A DNA stretch of 64,000 nucleotides, from the NCBI RefSeq assembly GCF_024868665.1, contig NC_079898.1, forward strand, positions 16,178,403-16,242,402. The letters are read 5' to 3'. How positions within the stretch are numbered: position 1 is the first letter of the stretch; every line of letters begins with the position of its first letter. Made by a program: the position numbers and the translations under genes. Source of the stretch: Triplophysa rosa (lineage: Eukaryota > Chordata > Actinopteri > Cypriniformes > Nemacheilidae). The notes under the pieces were generated by a model, which worked only from the letters and a program-made list of their open reading frames with translations, ran no database searches and had not been told where the DNA came from. Shown here in pieces: positions 12,405 to 23,690 of the stretch.

Positions 12405-12973
12405 GACTGGCAGCCGGTAAAAAGCCCTTCCTCTAGGGGGATCAGCGGCTATTTACGCCTCCCTTCTTTCCCCACTGGGTAAAGAACAGGCATTCCATCC
12501 ATCACTAAGCACCTTCCTGGGGACAGGCTGGGCAAAGCAGCCCTGCCCCCTTAGGCCGGGGAACAGTTGAGTTATCTACCACATAGCTCTAACCGGACCT
12601 AGTGCTCCAGATGTGGTAACCCCCCCCCCCATGGGCGGTTCCGTCTGATGTATCACACCTCGGTTCCGTGAATGGGTCCCACCTCGGCAACCCATGACCT
12701 CCCTAGGTGGACCTCCACCTTGCGGTTAACTCCTTCAGCCCGCATGTTTTCCCATGAATTCTCCTCTGATGGTAAGACCATGTGGTGTCTCCACTAATTC
12801 CTCCCTATGGTAGGTAGTGGTCTCCGTTAGCGTTTTTCCCCCAGGGGGGAATAATGCTTACCCAGTGGCCCTTACGGTGCTGGGCGGCTTCTCGATGTTA
12901 GAGAATCAAGGCCTCCGCCCGTGACGGCCGGTGGCAGGGGCTTCCCACCTTTTCTTCAAAAGCTCTGGGACTC
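12405..12973 (+). other. DIRS 3' untranslated segment
   Basis: Non-coding GC-rich sequence between the recombinase stop codon and the internal complementary region. It includes a run of C residues near 12619-12631. No separate feature is supported. Confidence 0.6.
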
Positions 12974-13064
12974 TCGACACAACGTCGAGAGACCCACAGA
13001 AAGGGAATGTCTTGGTTACGGATGTAACCTCAGTTCCCTGATGGAGGGAACGAGACGTTGTGTC
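12974..13064 (+). repeat. Internal complementary region (ICR) of the DIRS-like element
   Basis: Positions 12974-13007 are the reverse complement of the element's left end (8428-8463), and positions 13009-13064 that of its right end (13287-13344). The two halves abut, so this block records both termini joined head to tail. That is the recognised hallmark of DIRS elements and is thought to template completion of the ends. At the joint the trinucleotide is ATT where both genomic ends have GTT. Confidence 0.92.
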
Positions 13065-13119
13065 CTTCTTGCCACAACGCTGGCCGCCTGCCGCAGCGGC
13101 CGCCTGCCGGATGCTCAGG

Positions 13120-13344
13120 CTCCTCAGACCAAAAGGTGAATGAATGCAGCACGCCGTCTCCCTTTTATACCCGGATATCCGGGGGCGGAGTCCGGCATGC
13201 AAATTTCATTCGCCAATTTCATTGGCCTTTTCTAAACTAGTCAGAAGTTGATAGGTTCTCAAGAGCGAACGTCATCTGTCAGCTCGACACAACGTCTTGT
13301 TCCCTCCATCAGGGAACTGAGGTTACATCCATAACCAAGACGTT
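13120..13344 (-). repeat. Right inverted terminal repeat and terminal extension of the DIRS-like element
   Basis: This is the reverse complement of the left repeat, including the paired CCGGACTCCGCCCCCGGATA block and the TATAAAAG box. Beyond the shared repeat it carries its own extension (13287-13344) ending CCAAGACGTT, which is complementary to the second half of the ICR. Confidence 0.92.
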
Positions 13345-13502
13345 TTTACTGTACCACAAATAGAATTTTGCATTTTAAAAGAATGTAAATATATATTAAA
13401 TACTGTATATAGATAAATAAACAAGATCTTTTTTGCTATTTGTATATCAGTACATCATTCTATGTTGTTCTACAGGGCTTTTACATTAAAACCATTTTTT
13501 AA
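13345..13502. other. Short AT-rich spacer
   Basis: Unrecognised AT-rich sequence between the DIRS-like element and the next MITE; probably the continuation of the DNA interrupted at 8428. Confidence 0.4.
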
Positions 13503-13881
13503 AGAAACAATGTGGAGATCTTACCAGCATCTAGTGGTGAGGCTGCAAATTGCAACCAACGGCTCACACCACCCCTTCCTTTCGAAGCACTATGGTGGCT
13601 CTCACAGGACAAAGATGTCAACGCATTTTTGCTTCTTTGACGAAGAAGATAATGTATTTACGCGATGTGCTCTTTAGAGCAGTTTGTCCGTTTAGGGCTA
13701 CTGCTGAAACAACATGGCAAATTCCGTGCAATGGGGACCCGTTGTGCATGTAGATAGAAGTAGCTCATTCTAAGATAAAAACATAACGCTTCATTATGAG
13801 GTCTTTATACACTCCTGAACACATAGTATATTATTGTATTTTTGTCAATAGATCCTCCAAAAAAAATAACACATTGGACCT
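13503..13881. mobile_element. TTAA-target MITE (uninterrupted copy)
   Basis: The left end follows TTAA (13499-13502) and reads AGAAACAATGTGGAGATCTT. The right end, reverse-complemented, reads AGGTCCAATGTGTTATTTT next to TTAG, a one-base-changed TTAA. The interior shares long stretches with the copy at 55218-56288, including GCATCTAGTGGTGAG, AGAGCAGTTTGTCC and CATAACGCTTCATTATGA. It codes for nothing. TTAA targets are used by piggyBac and Kolobok transposases; which applies here cannot be told from the sequence. This copy serves as the empty-site reference for the insertion at 55475. Confidence 0.78.
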
Positions 13882-15445
13882 TTAGGATTGGGGGCTTGAC
13901 TATGGCACCAGAATCAGCACCAGATTTAAGGATTCCACCATCTCCGAACACACAATTTAACCAGTGTACATACATGATAGGTGGAGCCCATCTAAAGTGT
14001 GGCATCACTACACCAAAACGCAATATGACACTAACCTCCTGCTACAGTTTAGCGGGCTTGAAGAGAAAGAAACAGAGATAGAAAGAGCCGCAAATGCCAG
14101 CAGCAGCAGCGACACAGCAATAACACCAATGCTAAAACAGACACAGGCTCCACTTCTCGTAGAACATCCCTGAGTGCTGCTGTGTGAAATAACTCGAGTT
14201 ATCTTTAGGGAAAACTCACTACTGTTTAACAGCCTCGAAAAACAAACAAAAGCGAGTCTATTGTTTATTCTGCCTGCGCTCGCGTTACATCACGGCTTCA
14301 ATTACAGTATTTTGGTTATTACTGCCAGCGCTGTCTCCCTCTAATGTGACAGCTGTTCCCAGTTTTACTTTAAATGTTTGTAGGTTAAATACTGTGTTTT
14401 GGATAATGAGAACAATAGGAGAGAGAAAAGCCCCTGGGGCCCCCGTACACTGCAGGGCAGTCTCAGGGTCTGGCCTGGAAATCATGTTGCGGGAAGAAAG
14501 GATACAAAACACGGGAATCAAAATAAATAAATAATGGAGAAAAATTGGACAGTGAAGCGTTGACCCCTGCTCCCCTCGGAACATGCGCGCCTCTGATCTG
14601 CCCAGTTTTTCAAGAAAAAGCAAGGTCTTGAACCCCAATCCTCAGACACATAACAAAGCACACTTTGCAGCTGCCATGCACAGCTACGAGCTCAGAGGCC
14701 CGAGTTGGTCCCAAGACAATGCCCTCTATATCAGCCCCGGGACAAATATCTAGACAGCAATATTTTCTGCTTCGATGAATGAAGTGGATGCAACTGCGAG
14801 TGCGAGAACGGAGGGCGAAAGCGAGAAAGTGCGTGTCAATGATACTTCTAATAGCTCATATAGCTAAACAAAAATCAAAGGCAGATGGGCACATACAAAT
14901 CGGCATCTCTGTAGAAAGGGAAAGACACGTTTACTGTGTAACAGGGTTATATGAGAGCTACAATATAGGGTCACACTTTATGTCACACTATAATTGGCAC
15001 TTTCCACAAATTGGACCTGAAACTCCTAGGGCACAAAATAGGTCCTAGAAATTATGTCATTACGTCTTTTTCAACACATGGTAAGTGAAAGAAGGTGCTT
15101 AACCTTCAGAAAATGTGAATCATCAACCTCACAGGGTCAAAAACTAAATGTTTTTAATAGGTTTTCTTATGTGTTACCAAAATTAGGAACATTCAAAACT
15201 ACAATTTACCCTCCAAAAATGATTTGTGAGTTTTTTTAACAATAAAAATAATGGCTTTCTTTAACAATTTGGTTAAAGGTTGAATGCTACTGATTTATAA
15301 ATGCATAACAGCATTTCTGAAAAGAATCTTTCTGCCATGCTAAAACGGTCTTATTTACGTTATTTTAAGAACTCCTTTAAAAAGTATTTCTACATGTCAA
15401 AAAACATACAGTAACAAGTACCAATTATGAGTGTTTTTTTTCTCA
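13882..15445. other. Gene-free stretch
   Basis: No exon, RNA gene or named repeat is supported. A frame of 117 residues on the minus strand (14285-14638) lacks any family motif and is treated as chance. Confidence 0.45.
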
Positions 15446-15545
15446 ACTCAACTCAATTTTATTTATATAGCGCTTTTTATAATTTTCATTGTTACAAAGC
15501 AGCTGTTTTCAACATTTTTAATAATAAAACAGTACAGGCAAAACT
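15446..15545 (-). repeat. 3' tail of a LINE or SINE, minus strand
   Basis: On the minus strand this ends AAAGCGCTATATAAATAAA followed by a short TTGAG-type tail, and includes GCTGCTTTGTAACAATGAA. It is a 3'-end signature I recognise from common fish non-LTR retroposons. Only about 100 bases are present, so it is a 5'-truncated copy. The parent family cannot be named from this fragment. Confidence 0.6.
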
Positions 15546-15549
15546 TATA

Positions 15550-16015
15550 CAGCCACGGAAAAAAATTAAGAGACCATTTCAAATGTTCATTTATTTCTAG
15601 ATGTATTGTGGTCATTCCAGTCCAGTATCTGTTCAAAATCAAAATCAAACCTCAGGAGTGACAAAGTCATCCAACAACAATGTGAAAGACTGACAGCATG
15701 ACAAGACACATGGAAACTGTGGTAGAAATCGAGGTGAAAAAAAGAATCGTTGAACTATTCCTAAATACATACAAAATATTACTGTTGTATTTCTTAAAAG
15801 TAAATTTTCTCTGCAGTATTTGAGGTCTTAAAAATATAGAGCATCTTTACTGGTTTCTCCAGTTTTCATTTTCTGCAAATAAATGCAAATTGAAACAATA
15901 TTTTTATTTGAATAAAACAAAAAATCATTTTACCAAGACACATACCTATAAATAGTAAATTGAGAAAAACTAAAAATGGTCTTTGAAATGGTCTCTTAAT
16001 TTTTTTCTGCAGTGG
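15550..16015. mobile_element. Tc1/mariner-type MITE, 466 bp
   Basis: The ends are CAGCCACGGAAAAAAATTAA and, reverse-complemented, CCACTGCAGAAAAAAATTAA. Both continue into GAGACCATTTCAAA, giving imperfect terminal inverted repeats of over 30 bases. TA dinucleotides flank both sides (15548-15549 and 16016-16017), matching the TA target of Tc1/mariner elements. The AT-rich interior has no transposase frame, so this is a deletion derivative mobilised in trans. Confidence 0.85.
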
Positions 16016-16017
16016 TA

Positions 16018-17734
16018 TTTAAACCACAGAGAGATCACTGCTGGCACCTTTAAAAGTGACCTTATTGCATAGCTTTCTGTATTCACTTCAGAAGCTTTCT
16101 AATGTCCAGATAAAAGCTACAATGTTGCTAGTCATGGAGTCTGTGTGTTAATGAGAAATGGGCTAAGGGCTTAAAGGCAGAGGCCTCTGTTTAGATCACA
16201 CCTTGCCCAGAATCGACCTTTGGCTCAGGACTAACTCCCTATCCATCACTTGCAAGCAAGCCTGCAGTGGTGCTCTAAAAAAAGAGAGGAAGAATGGACT
16301 TCCTGTTGGCAGGTCGGCTCAGCAATTACACAGATCCAAAGGTACAAGAGGACAAAGCCCTTTCTTCAGGCCTCACCCTGACCGTCAACCCCAGAACTTC
16401 ATTTATTTACACTGTGCTCTACAGTGTAAACAAAAACTCCCAGGTCATTAATAACATACTGGATTCAAGATAAATGAGATCATACTCAATTTAACGAAAG
16501 CTTCGCTGGTGTTTTTAATTGAGTTTCTTCTTAATTTCTTTCACAACTGCTTGGTTGACTCTCTGAAGGTTCCCTCAGGGAAAAGCGGGCGATACCTCAA
16601 ACGCACAAACTGTTTTGATATATCAGGACGCAAAACATCAGTCAGATGGTGTGTATAACCTCTGCTTGAAAAAGTGCAGCTTGAGCATAGCTGTGGGCCT
16701 AGGAACGGAGCAGAGCTATGAGGAGACCATATGGCAGAAGACACAAGAGTCTTCAGTCAGCGTTACCCACCACTGTAGCCCTTCACCACCAGAGCATGGA
16801 TCCACATCGCTGCTCTCCCTCTCTCTCCCTCTCGCTCGCCCACCCTGACGCTCTGCTAATTGCATCCTGTGTTTGTCAATCAAAATCTATTTTCCTTTCC
16901 TTTTTTCCTTTGCCTTTCACCACCTTCTATTAATTCCCTTGTTGCTCAAAAGCTCTTTGTCACTCTTAGCGCGTGTGACGAGGGATGGTTTGTTGAAATC
17001 AATTCCATCGGTTTGCAAACGTTGGCCGGGCTGCTTCAGAACCTCTTGGAATTCCACACAATGCTCCATTTAAACGTGAGGGGTTCTGTTGTCACCCAAA
17101 CCACACATTTCATTTGTATGAGCAAATCATGCAGAGAATGTGAGCTTGGCATCGGAGCAGGGTCATGTTCAAGTCGCACCCTGCTCAAAGCTATTCAAGA
17201 AAGTCAAAACAAATTAGTGAAGCGTTATAAAGATGATGGAGTTTGTAGAAATAAAACAACTCCCTGGTGAACGTTCCTCGACTATGCTGAATTTCTTTTT
17301 GTCTTTCTAACTTGTTCCAGCTGGAGAAGCGCATTTTATTTACTGGCATGAAGACGCACCTCTCTGTAGTACGGACAACAGAACACAATTCAAAATCACT
17401 TGCTTTCATAAAGTAGTTGTTTTCTTAGGGGTATAACTTTTGGAAACTTACTGAGTAAACCAGCCTCTGAAAACTCGTGAAAATCAATAAAATGAACATT
17501 TGCCAGGCAAGTTGCACCTTTTGATGTTTCCATGACACACGCTTGGAAAACAATACAGTTAGAATAAAAAAATAATGTGCGTAGCTCTCTACATTACTAT
17601 GTTATAACCATGTCTTAGCGAAGACAAGTTGCTTTGTAATTCCACAACCAAAATTATCTGGTCACACCCTCCATGCAAGATTTCACAACAACGCCAATAC
17701 AAATGAAAATGCGAGGTGCGACCCGCAAAGATGA
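16018..17734. other. Gene-free stretch
   Basis: No gene or recognisable mobile element is supported. A frame of 136 residues at 16860-17270 has no domain pattern and begins in low-complexity sequence, so it is not called. Confidence 0.45.
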
Positions 17735-17742
17735 ACGTGGAG

Positions 17743-18876
17743 TAGGGCTGAACGATTAATCGAAATCGAATCGCAATCGCGATTAGCAAATCGCAAGAGG
17801 CTGCGATGTGGAAGCGATGTGAAAAATAGGAAACGCGTCTGTTCCAAGCCCGCTTTTGAGTGGCATACCAACTGAGTGAGCGCACCTCCGTTATGCCTAA
17901 TCAGCACTGCCCCAGCCAACTGCATAAACGTCCGTCATTAAAAAAACAAACATACAGAAGGCAGGAGAGAGACAGTGTGTGTTATTATGGCATCTGCAGA
18001 GTCAGATCGATCATATTAGGCAAATAAATACTAAAGAACCGTCCAATTCAGAAGACCGCACACACAGCCTGTGTCATACTCGCGCGACTCTTCCCCGCGT
18101 TGTGCGTCTCGCGGACGAGCCGTTTAAACTTGACGCGCACACACAGCCTGTCATACTCGCGCGTCTCTGCCCCGCGTTGCGCGTCTCGCGGACGAGCCGT
18201 TTAAACTTGACGCGCATACACAGCCTGTTTCGTAATGACGTTTATAGTACTTGAGTCCGGCTCGGGCATCTGGCAATATGGACGAGGCTTGACGCACGCG
18301 CGCACCCTGTGTAAACTCACGCCTAGCTCCGCGTTTCAAACAAATGTAAATTCTATCTAACTGTTTTGCTAATTTCACTTGGATGAAATTAAACATTCAG
18401 CACATTTTTTACTTGTTTTAAAAAATCCCACATACTTAAAAAATAATAAATCAGCCTATGTAAACTATGAACTATTTTAATAATTCACTAACACAATAGA
18501 AAATGTTATGGATTTAAGGGTTACAATGGGAGTTGTATTTGTTTTAATGGAAACTATAATAGTGTACACTGGTATTTGGATTCTATTGGTGTGATGTAAT
18601 CTGGAAATTGGGAACAAAATGAACAACAGTAAGCCCTATTTGAATAATGCCCAAAGCACACTACAAAAATTAATTTTGTAATGGTTTTAATGGAAACAAT
18701 TAAATGTTTTTTTTGTTGTTGTTTTCTTTCAGGGTAACTATACCCATACTGTGCTCCACACAACAATATTGAATTGAAGCTTGAATTAGAAAAGTTAAAA
18801 TCGCAAATCAAATCGCAATCGCAATGTCTGTCAAAAATATCGCAATTAGATATTTTCCCCAAATCGCACAGCCCTA
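17743..18876. mobile_element. Non-autonomous hAT-like DNA transposon, 1.13 kb
   Basis: The left end is TAGGGCTGAACGATTAATCG and the right end, reverse-complemented, is TAGGGCTGTGCGATTTGGGG. Both are followed inward by AATCGCAATCGCGATT-type sequence, which pairs between the two arms. A perfect 8-bp target duplication, ACGTGGAG, lies at 17735-17742 and 18877-18884. Duplication length and the TAGGGCTG terminus support hAT. The interior has no transposase frame and includes a GC-rich tandem duplication at 18057-18230. Confidence 0.87.
18057..18230. repeat. Tandem duplication (two full units and a partial third)
   Basis: Units start with CGCACACACAGCCTG at 18057 and 18136 and CGCATACACAGCCTG at 18213, giving spacings of 79 and 77 bases. 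Each full unit contains TCGCGGACGAGCCGTTTAAA. The block lies inside the hAT-like element and is much richer in CpG than its flanks. Confidence 0.85.
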
Positions 18877-21100
18877 ACGTGGAGTTGAGTAAATTACGGC
18901 GAAAACAGTCTCTCTAAACACCGCACACCAAAACTAGTGCTACGGTAATGGAAATAAATCAATTTTGGCATCTTCAGAAGCACCACTTGAAGTACGGCAC
19001 TACAAATCCGGCGTGTGGATTCTTATCTGAAAAGGTCAGACTGTAATACTCCCTCACTCCAGGAAAGAGCTCACCAAGCACGTGCTTTAATTACTGCCCA
19101 TAGGACGTGGATTAAGAGACTAAATGAAAATGTCATAAAAACAACGAAGAGAAATCTGTGTTATCGCTGCTTTAACTGATCTTATCATCGCTCTGTAATC
19201 ATAATGGCTTTCATTGTTCAGGGTTGTGCGTCGAGGTCCTTTTCTCTCCAGTGGTAGTGTAGTGAAGTCCAAAATCAGCACTACATAGGACTTTATGAAA
19301 TCCGTTAGATTTTTTCCCAAATTCCATTTTTTCTGTTTTATTTTCTCTGGATTCTGTGTTTTCTGTCTTTTACTATACAATAGTAATATATTTGCCCACA
19401 TGCAAAAATATTTCAGTATACTATAGTTTTCACCTATAAACTATATCAAAAAACCTACAGTAAATATTTTGAACCATACAGGGAAAAGTCTGTGAAAATA
19501 CGGTATAATGTACAATTAATAAACGAGTATCTTACCAGTAGATTTTCTTTTTGTTTTGTTTTAGGTCTACTTAAATGTAAGAATATTTTTTAATTAAGTA
19601 AGAAGTTTCTCACTAATAAGTATTTTTATATATTTTAACTAGCACATTTACTTCAGTTCACTTAAGTAAAACTTAGTGGTCGAATTATAAAAAAAAAGGG
19701 TTGGTGTCGTAAAATATGGGTGTGTTATAACGTGTTCAGCAGACTTTTATTTTGACGGATCACCCCAAAGGGTATTTGACAGTAGCTTTTCTCAAATGAA
19801 ACAGTGATATACTAAATGCATTTTATGTGTTCGCATCCTCGTATAGTGCGATGCGGAAAGCTCCACAAGCATCACGCGTGCAGTACACGCAATCGTGCCA
19901 CTCTTTCCCTCATAGACACACAAAACAAGCAGATTACATATTTAAACCGCATCTGATTATTTCTTAAGTTATTCATAAGTTATTCATAGCAGAATTTGAA
20001 TTTGTTAGCTGTTTAGAACTACTTTTTGGTTAAGAAAAAAACATTTGACAGATTGTGTGCTATTTAGCCTAAAAAAGCAAATTATGTTTTTATGCCTGGA
20101 TTCCGCGATTCTGTCAACGTTTTCTGCACCGCGGAAATCATAGGACGCTACGCTTTACAGCATTGCATGTGTTATAGGCAAGATACAATGTTTGCTTTTG
20201 TGCAACACAGTAATTTTAGCCACCAACGTTTGATTTGAGCAACATTAAAACTAAATGGGGCTTGGACAGCATTGACATATGGGGATGGGGAGAAAAGTTA
20301 GCTCCAGAAATGGACTCCAGAAAGAGAATGGGTCAACCTTACTTCCCTCATATCAGCAGCATTTCACAAAGTTTTAGAAGACCGTGGCTCCAACAAAACA
20401 ATTGTTTAAATGAGTTCATTACAGACTGTGCTTCTATCCTAAGGTTTGGTTTCACAGAAAATATCCTAAAAATGCACACCTCTCACGAATTAGGACCTAT
20501 TTATCCTTAGCACCCTGTGCTCAATAGAAATGATTACTAAGACGGTCAAACCCTATTACACAGTACGTCTTCATCAAAGCAGAAAATGACATATTCTATT
20601 GCAAGAACTGTATTTAAATGTTGAGGTGTGCAGTTTAACACGTGTTATTTGTCAGTTACACAAACAAATACAAAACACCAAATCCATATACACTCTAATG
20701 CACATGAAGGTTTTCTTGTTCTTGTTTCTTGTTATATGTACAGCATAGACAGTAGTGATGTTCTGATATGTTGGCGTGTGTAAAAAGAGAATGTATTATT
20801 GTTAAAAGAACTTCAAGGGGTTTTTATTTTCTTGTTTATTCTTTCTCTAAATGAGATCAAAAGAAAAGTTGAAACCATTTAGAACTTAAATCACTACTGG
20901 GAAATGGAAAAAGGGGGGAACAATAATAATGAAATGAATAGATAAGTCAACAAACGAATAAACAAATAAAAGTGCAAACAATACGAGACTTGAAACATCC
21001 TAAGAGAATTTTTCCCTTGAGTTTATTTCTTTTTATTTCTTACTTTTAGCTCCAGAGGGCACTCATAAAAGCTGAGCTCTCTACAGATACGCCAGTCCGG

Positions 21101-21138
21101 CGTGTGTGTGTGGGTGGGGGGGGGGGTTGGGGGGGGGC
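21101..21138 (+). repeat. GT microsatellite running into G tracts
   Basis: A short GT run is followed by G tracts of 11 and 9 bases separated by TT. Runs of this kind can form G-quadruplexes in single-stranded DNA; that is inference from composition. Confidence 0.85.
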
Positions 21139-23510
21139 TAATTAGTTGAGAGAAATGAATAATTATCTCATGTCTGTTACATTATATTTGCATGTTGCAG
21201 TTGGTTTCCATCACAGTGGCATTGTCTTGTGCATTTCTCGTATAAATATACGATCAAGTTACCAGAAAATCTATATAGTACAACATAACATGTATCCAGA
21301 ATCCAAGATTTCTCACAGATCCCACACTGGATTAATCTATTCGACATTTCCATACAATGTAAAATGACTCTGTTATTGTTAATCAGACAAATACTCAAGC
21401 AATGGCCTAAATGAAATATGGCAGGTAGGCTAAAAATGAAGACAGATTTGTACATGAACAGGTCATTACATAAAATGCCTGAAGAAATACACCTACTGTA
21501 TCAGGTTTTAAACCAAAGACTGTCTCACTTTACTACCAGCTTTACCTTTGTGAACAAATTTCTCACATAGATTTCTGCTTTTCTTGAGATCCAAGCTAAA
21601 ACAACACATACACTTTTCAACCAAGCAAAATAGAATTGTATTAAAACATCAGAGGTATACAGTACCTATAATGAAAGAAAGAAAAGCAAGAAAGCACAAA
21701 AGAAAGAGGAAAAAAATCAATGTGTTAGACTTGTTTCTTACATTGAGTTGAGAAAAGGACTACAGGATGAAGCAGAGAACATTTCAGGTCAATAAGGAAT
21801 CAATATATGTGGGTGAATCTACACAGAGGAGATGAAAGACAGTGTAGAGGCCCTTGACCCAGGTCACCATTTGCCGGGTTAGGTTGTAGAATAGGAGAGA
21901 TGTTCAGGTTATTCTACAATAATTCATGGCAAACCATATAGAGAAAAAGAATTTCAGTAGAAACTATAACTGATAGCACAACGGAAATGTATGCAAAAAC
22001 CCCTAAACCCACAACAAATCTCCAAACAGACTTATAGAAAAAAATGATTTTTGCAACACTTCCAATGAATCCTGCTAATGCATTACAAATTTTTTGTTTG
22101 TTATAAAATATTTGTTTATTATATAATGCATTTTTCTGCCTAACCATTTAGATTTTTTACATTATTTGTCATCAAAGTTCTAATAAATTCTAACATTACG
22201 ATAATTGAATGTGAATACAATCACAACAATCAAAAAATACATTCAATTCTACATTTAATTGGTATCGTATGTTGTAATGGAAGGTACTGTGAAATAAATA
22301 GGAAAATAATCAAACGAATTGATAAAATATATTAAAAAGTGTAAAGCGATTGATCCCCACCAACATCAAGGGATCCCAGACCTGTAAATGACTGAATAAA
22401 GTAACCAAAAAAAGGGTTTTCCTGAAGAGGTTTAAAAATAATTATCTGACCATAGACTGCACTGATGCCATTTAACATTTAGTTGCAGAATCCCCTGCTT
22501 AGCAATCACTCAACCAGACATTCAGGAATTCCCCGAATCCTGGGTGTTTTCTCTCTCTTTATCGGCTACTCATAATGGGCTGCTATTGATCTGACCCTCT
22601 CCTCCCCTGCTGTAATTGCTTTGGTGATTGGTTTAATTTCACAGTCAGTCTGAGCCTAAATTGATGAGAATGCATTTATTATCTTTTCCAATCTGGGAAA
22701 AAACAGCAGAACTAAAAGAGAAAAATTGTTAATTCAAATAGCAAAAAAAAAAAAAAGAGTACTGTACATAGGTTGGGAAACCTCGGTTAGACATTCCTTT
22801 CATAGATGGGGTGGGAGATGAAATTGACCAATTAAGCAAATATGGATATCAATTAGGTGGTATAATTGAGATTTTTGATATATTAAACACGCGTCCCTTG
22901 GCACGCGTGTAATGAGCTTGGGTGTGAGGTATGGGACTTGATCACATTAGAGCGCTCTGTACGTCTCTCTCTCTGTGGTACATTCATACGCGCTGGGCTG
23001 GTGTATCTGATAAGGTGAAACAAAAATGTCCAGGCCTGCATGGTAAGGACAGGCACTGTTGACAGGGTGCACTTTTATCTTGAGCTAGACCATCACCCTG
23101 TTCTGTATACATGGTTCCTGTGACAGCTGAGCCGCAGGAACAACAGAACGCTTCCTGTGCTGGCAAACAGCAGCTCTGGGCTGCAGCGCAAACAGTCACG
23201 GCTCTCTAACTGTGTTTTGTGTAAGCAGCATTTCAGGAAAAAAACAAGTTAGATGCCGAATTGCGTTCTTACCAGTGGAACCACATGACCACATTTATGT
23301 TGCAAGCCAGAGTGCACGAGGGGGCAGAGCGTGGCCCTGTGAAATATTCGGAAAAGTAGAACAATGGCTCCCAAGACTTAGTTTGCTAGTGTATCCATTG
23401 TTCCATTTAAGTTTGTTAAAAATTTAATAATAATTTTTAAATTATTTCCATGATGCTTACTACTTAGCTTTACATGTAAATGTCGCCTCGTGTACTTATG
23501 CTTGGCTTTT

Positions 23511-23690
23511 AATTCTGTCAGTACTCACCCTCGTGTCATTCCAAACCTGCATGAAACACAAAAGAAGATATTTAGAAGAATGTTGGTAATCAACTGACTT
23601 TCATTGCATGGACAAAAAGCCACTAAGACATTTCTCAAAGTATCTTCTTTTGTGATCAACAGATAAAATCATAAAGCATTAAAAAACACG
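23511..23690. repeat. Degraded Angel-type MITE fragment
   Basis: It shares AATTCTGTCA, TACTCACCCTCGTGTCATT, CCAAACCTGCATGAA, ACACAAAAGAAGATATTT and GAAGAATGTTGGTAA with the better copies at 25394 and 59891. Its terminal repeats are eroded, so no target duplication is visible. Confidence 0.7.

Larger units (their letters stand above)
8428..13344 (+). mobile_element. DIRS-like tyrosine-recombinase retrotransposon, 4.9 kb, decayed
   Basis: The element has the diagnostic DIRS architecture. Inverted terminal repeats lie at about 8455-8627 and 13120-13295, with unique terminal extensions on both sides. An internal complementary region at 12974-13064 matches both extreme ends. Gag-like, RT, RNase H and tyrosine recombinase coding blocks follow in order on the plus strand. 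GTT stands at both edges (8428-8430 and 13342-13344), and no target duplication is seen, as expected for recombinase-mediated insertion of a circular intermediate. The element is much more GC-rich than its surroundings. Gag and pol are broken by frameshifts and stops, and most of the RT domain is missing, so this copy cannot be autonomous. The family assignment is firm; exact edges are good to a few bases. Confidence 0.93.
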
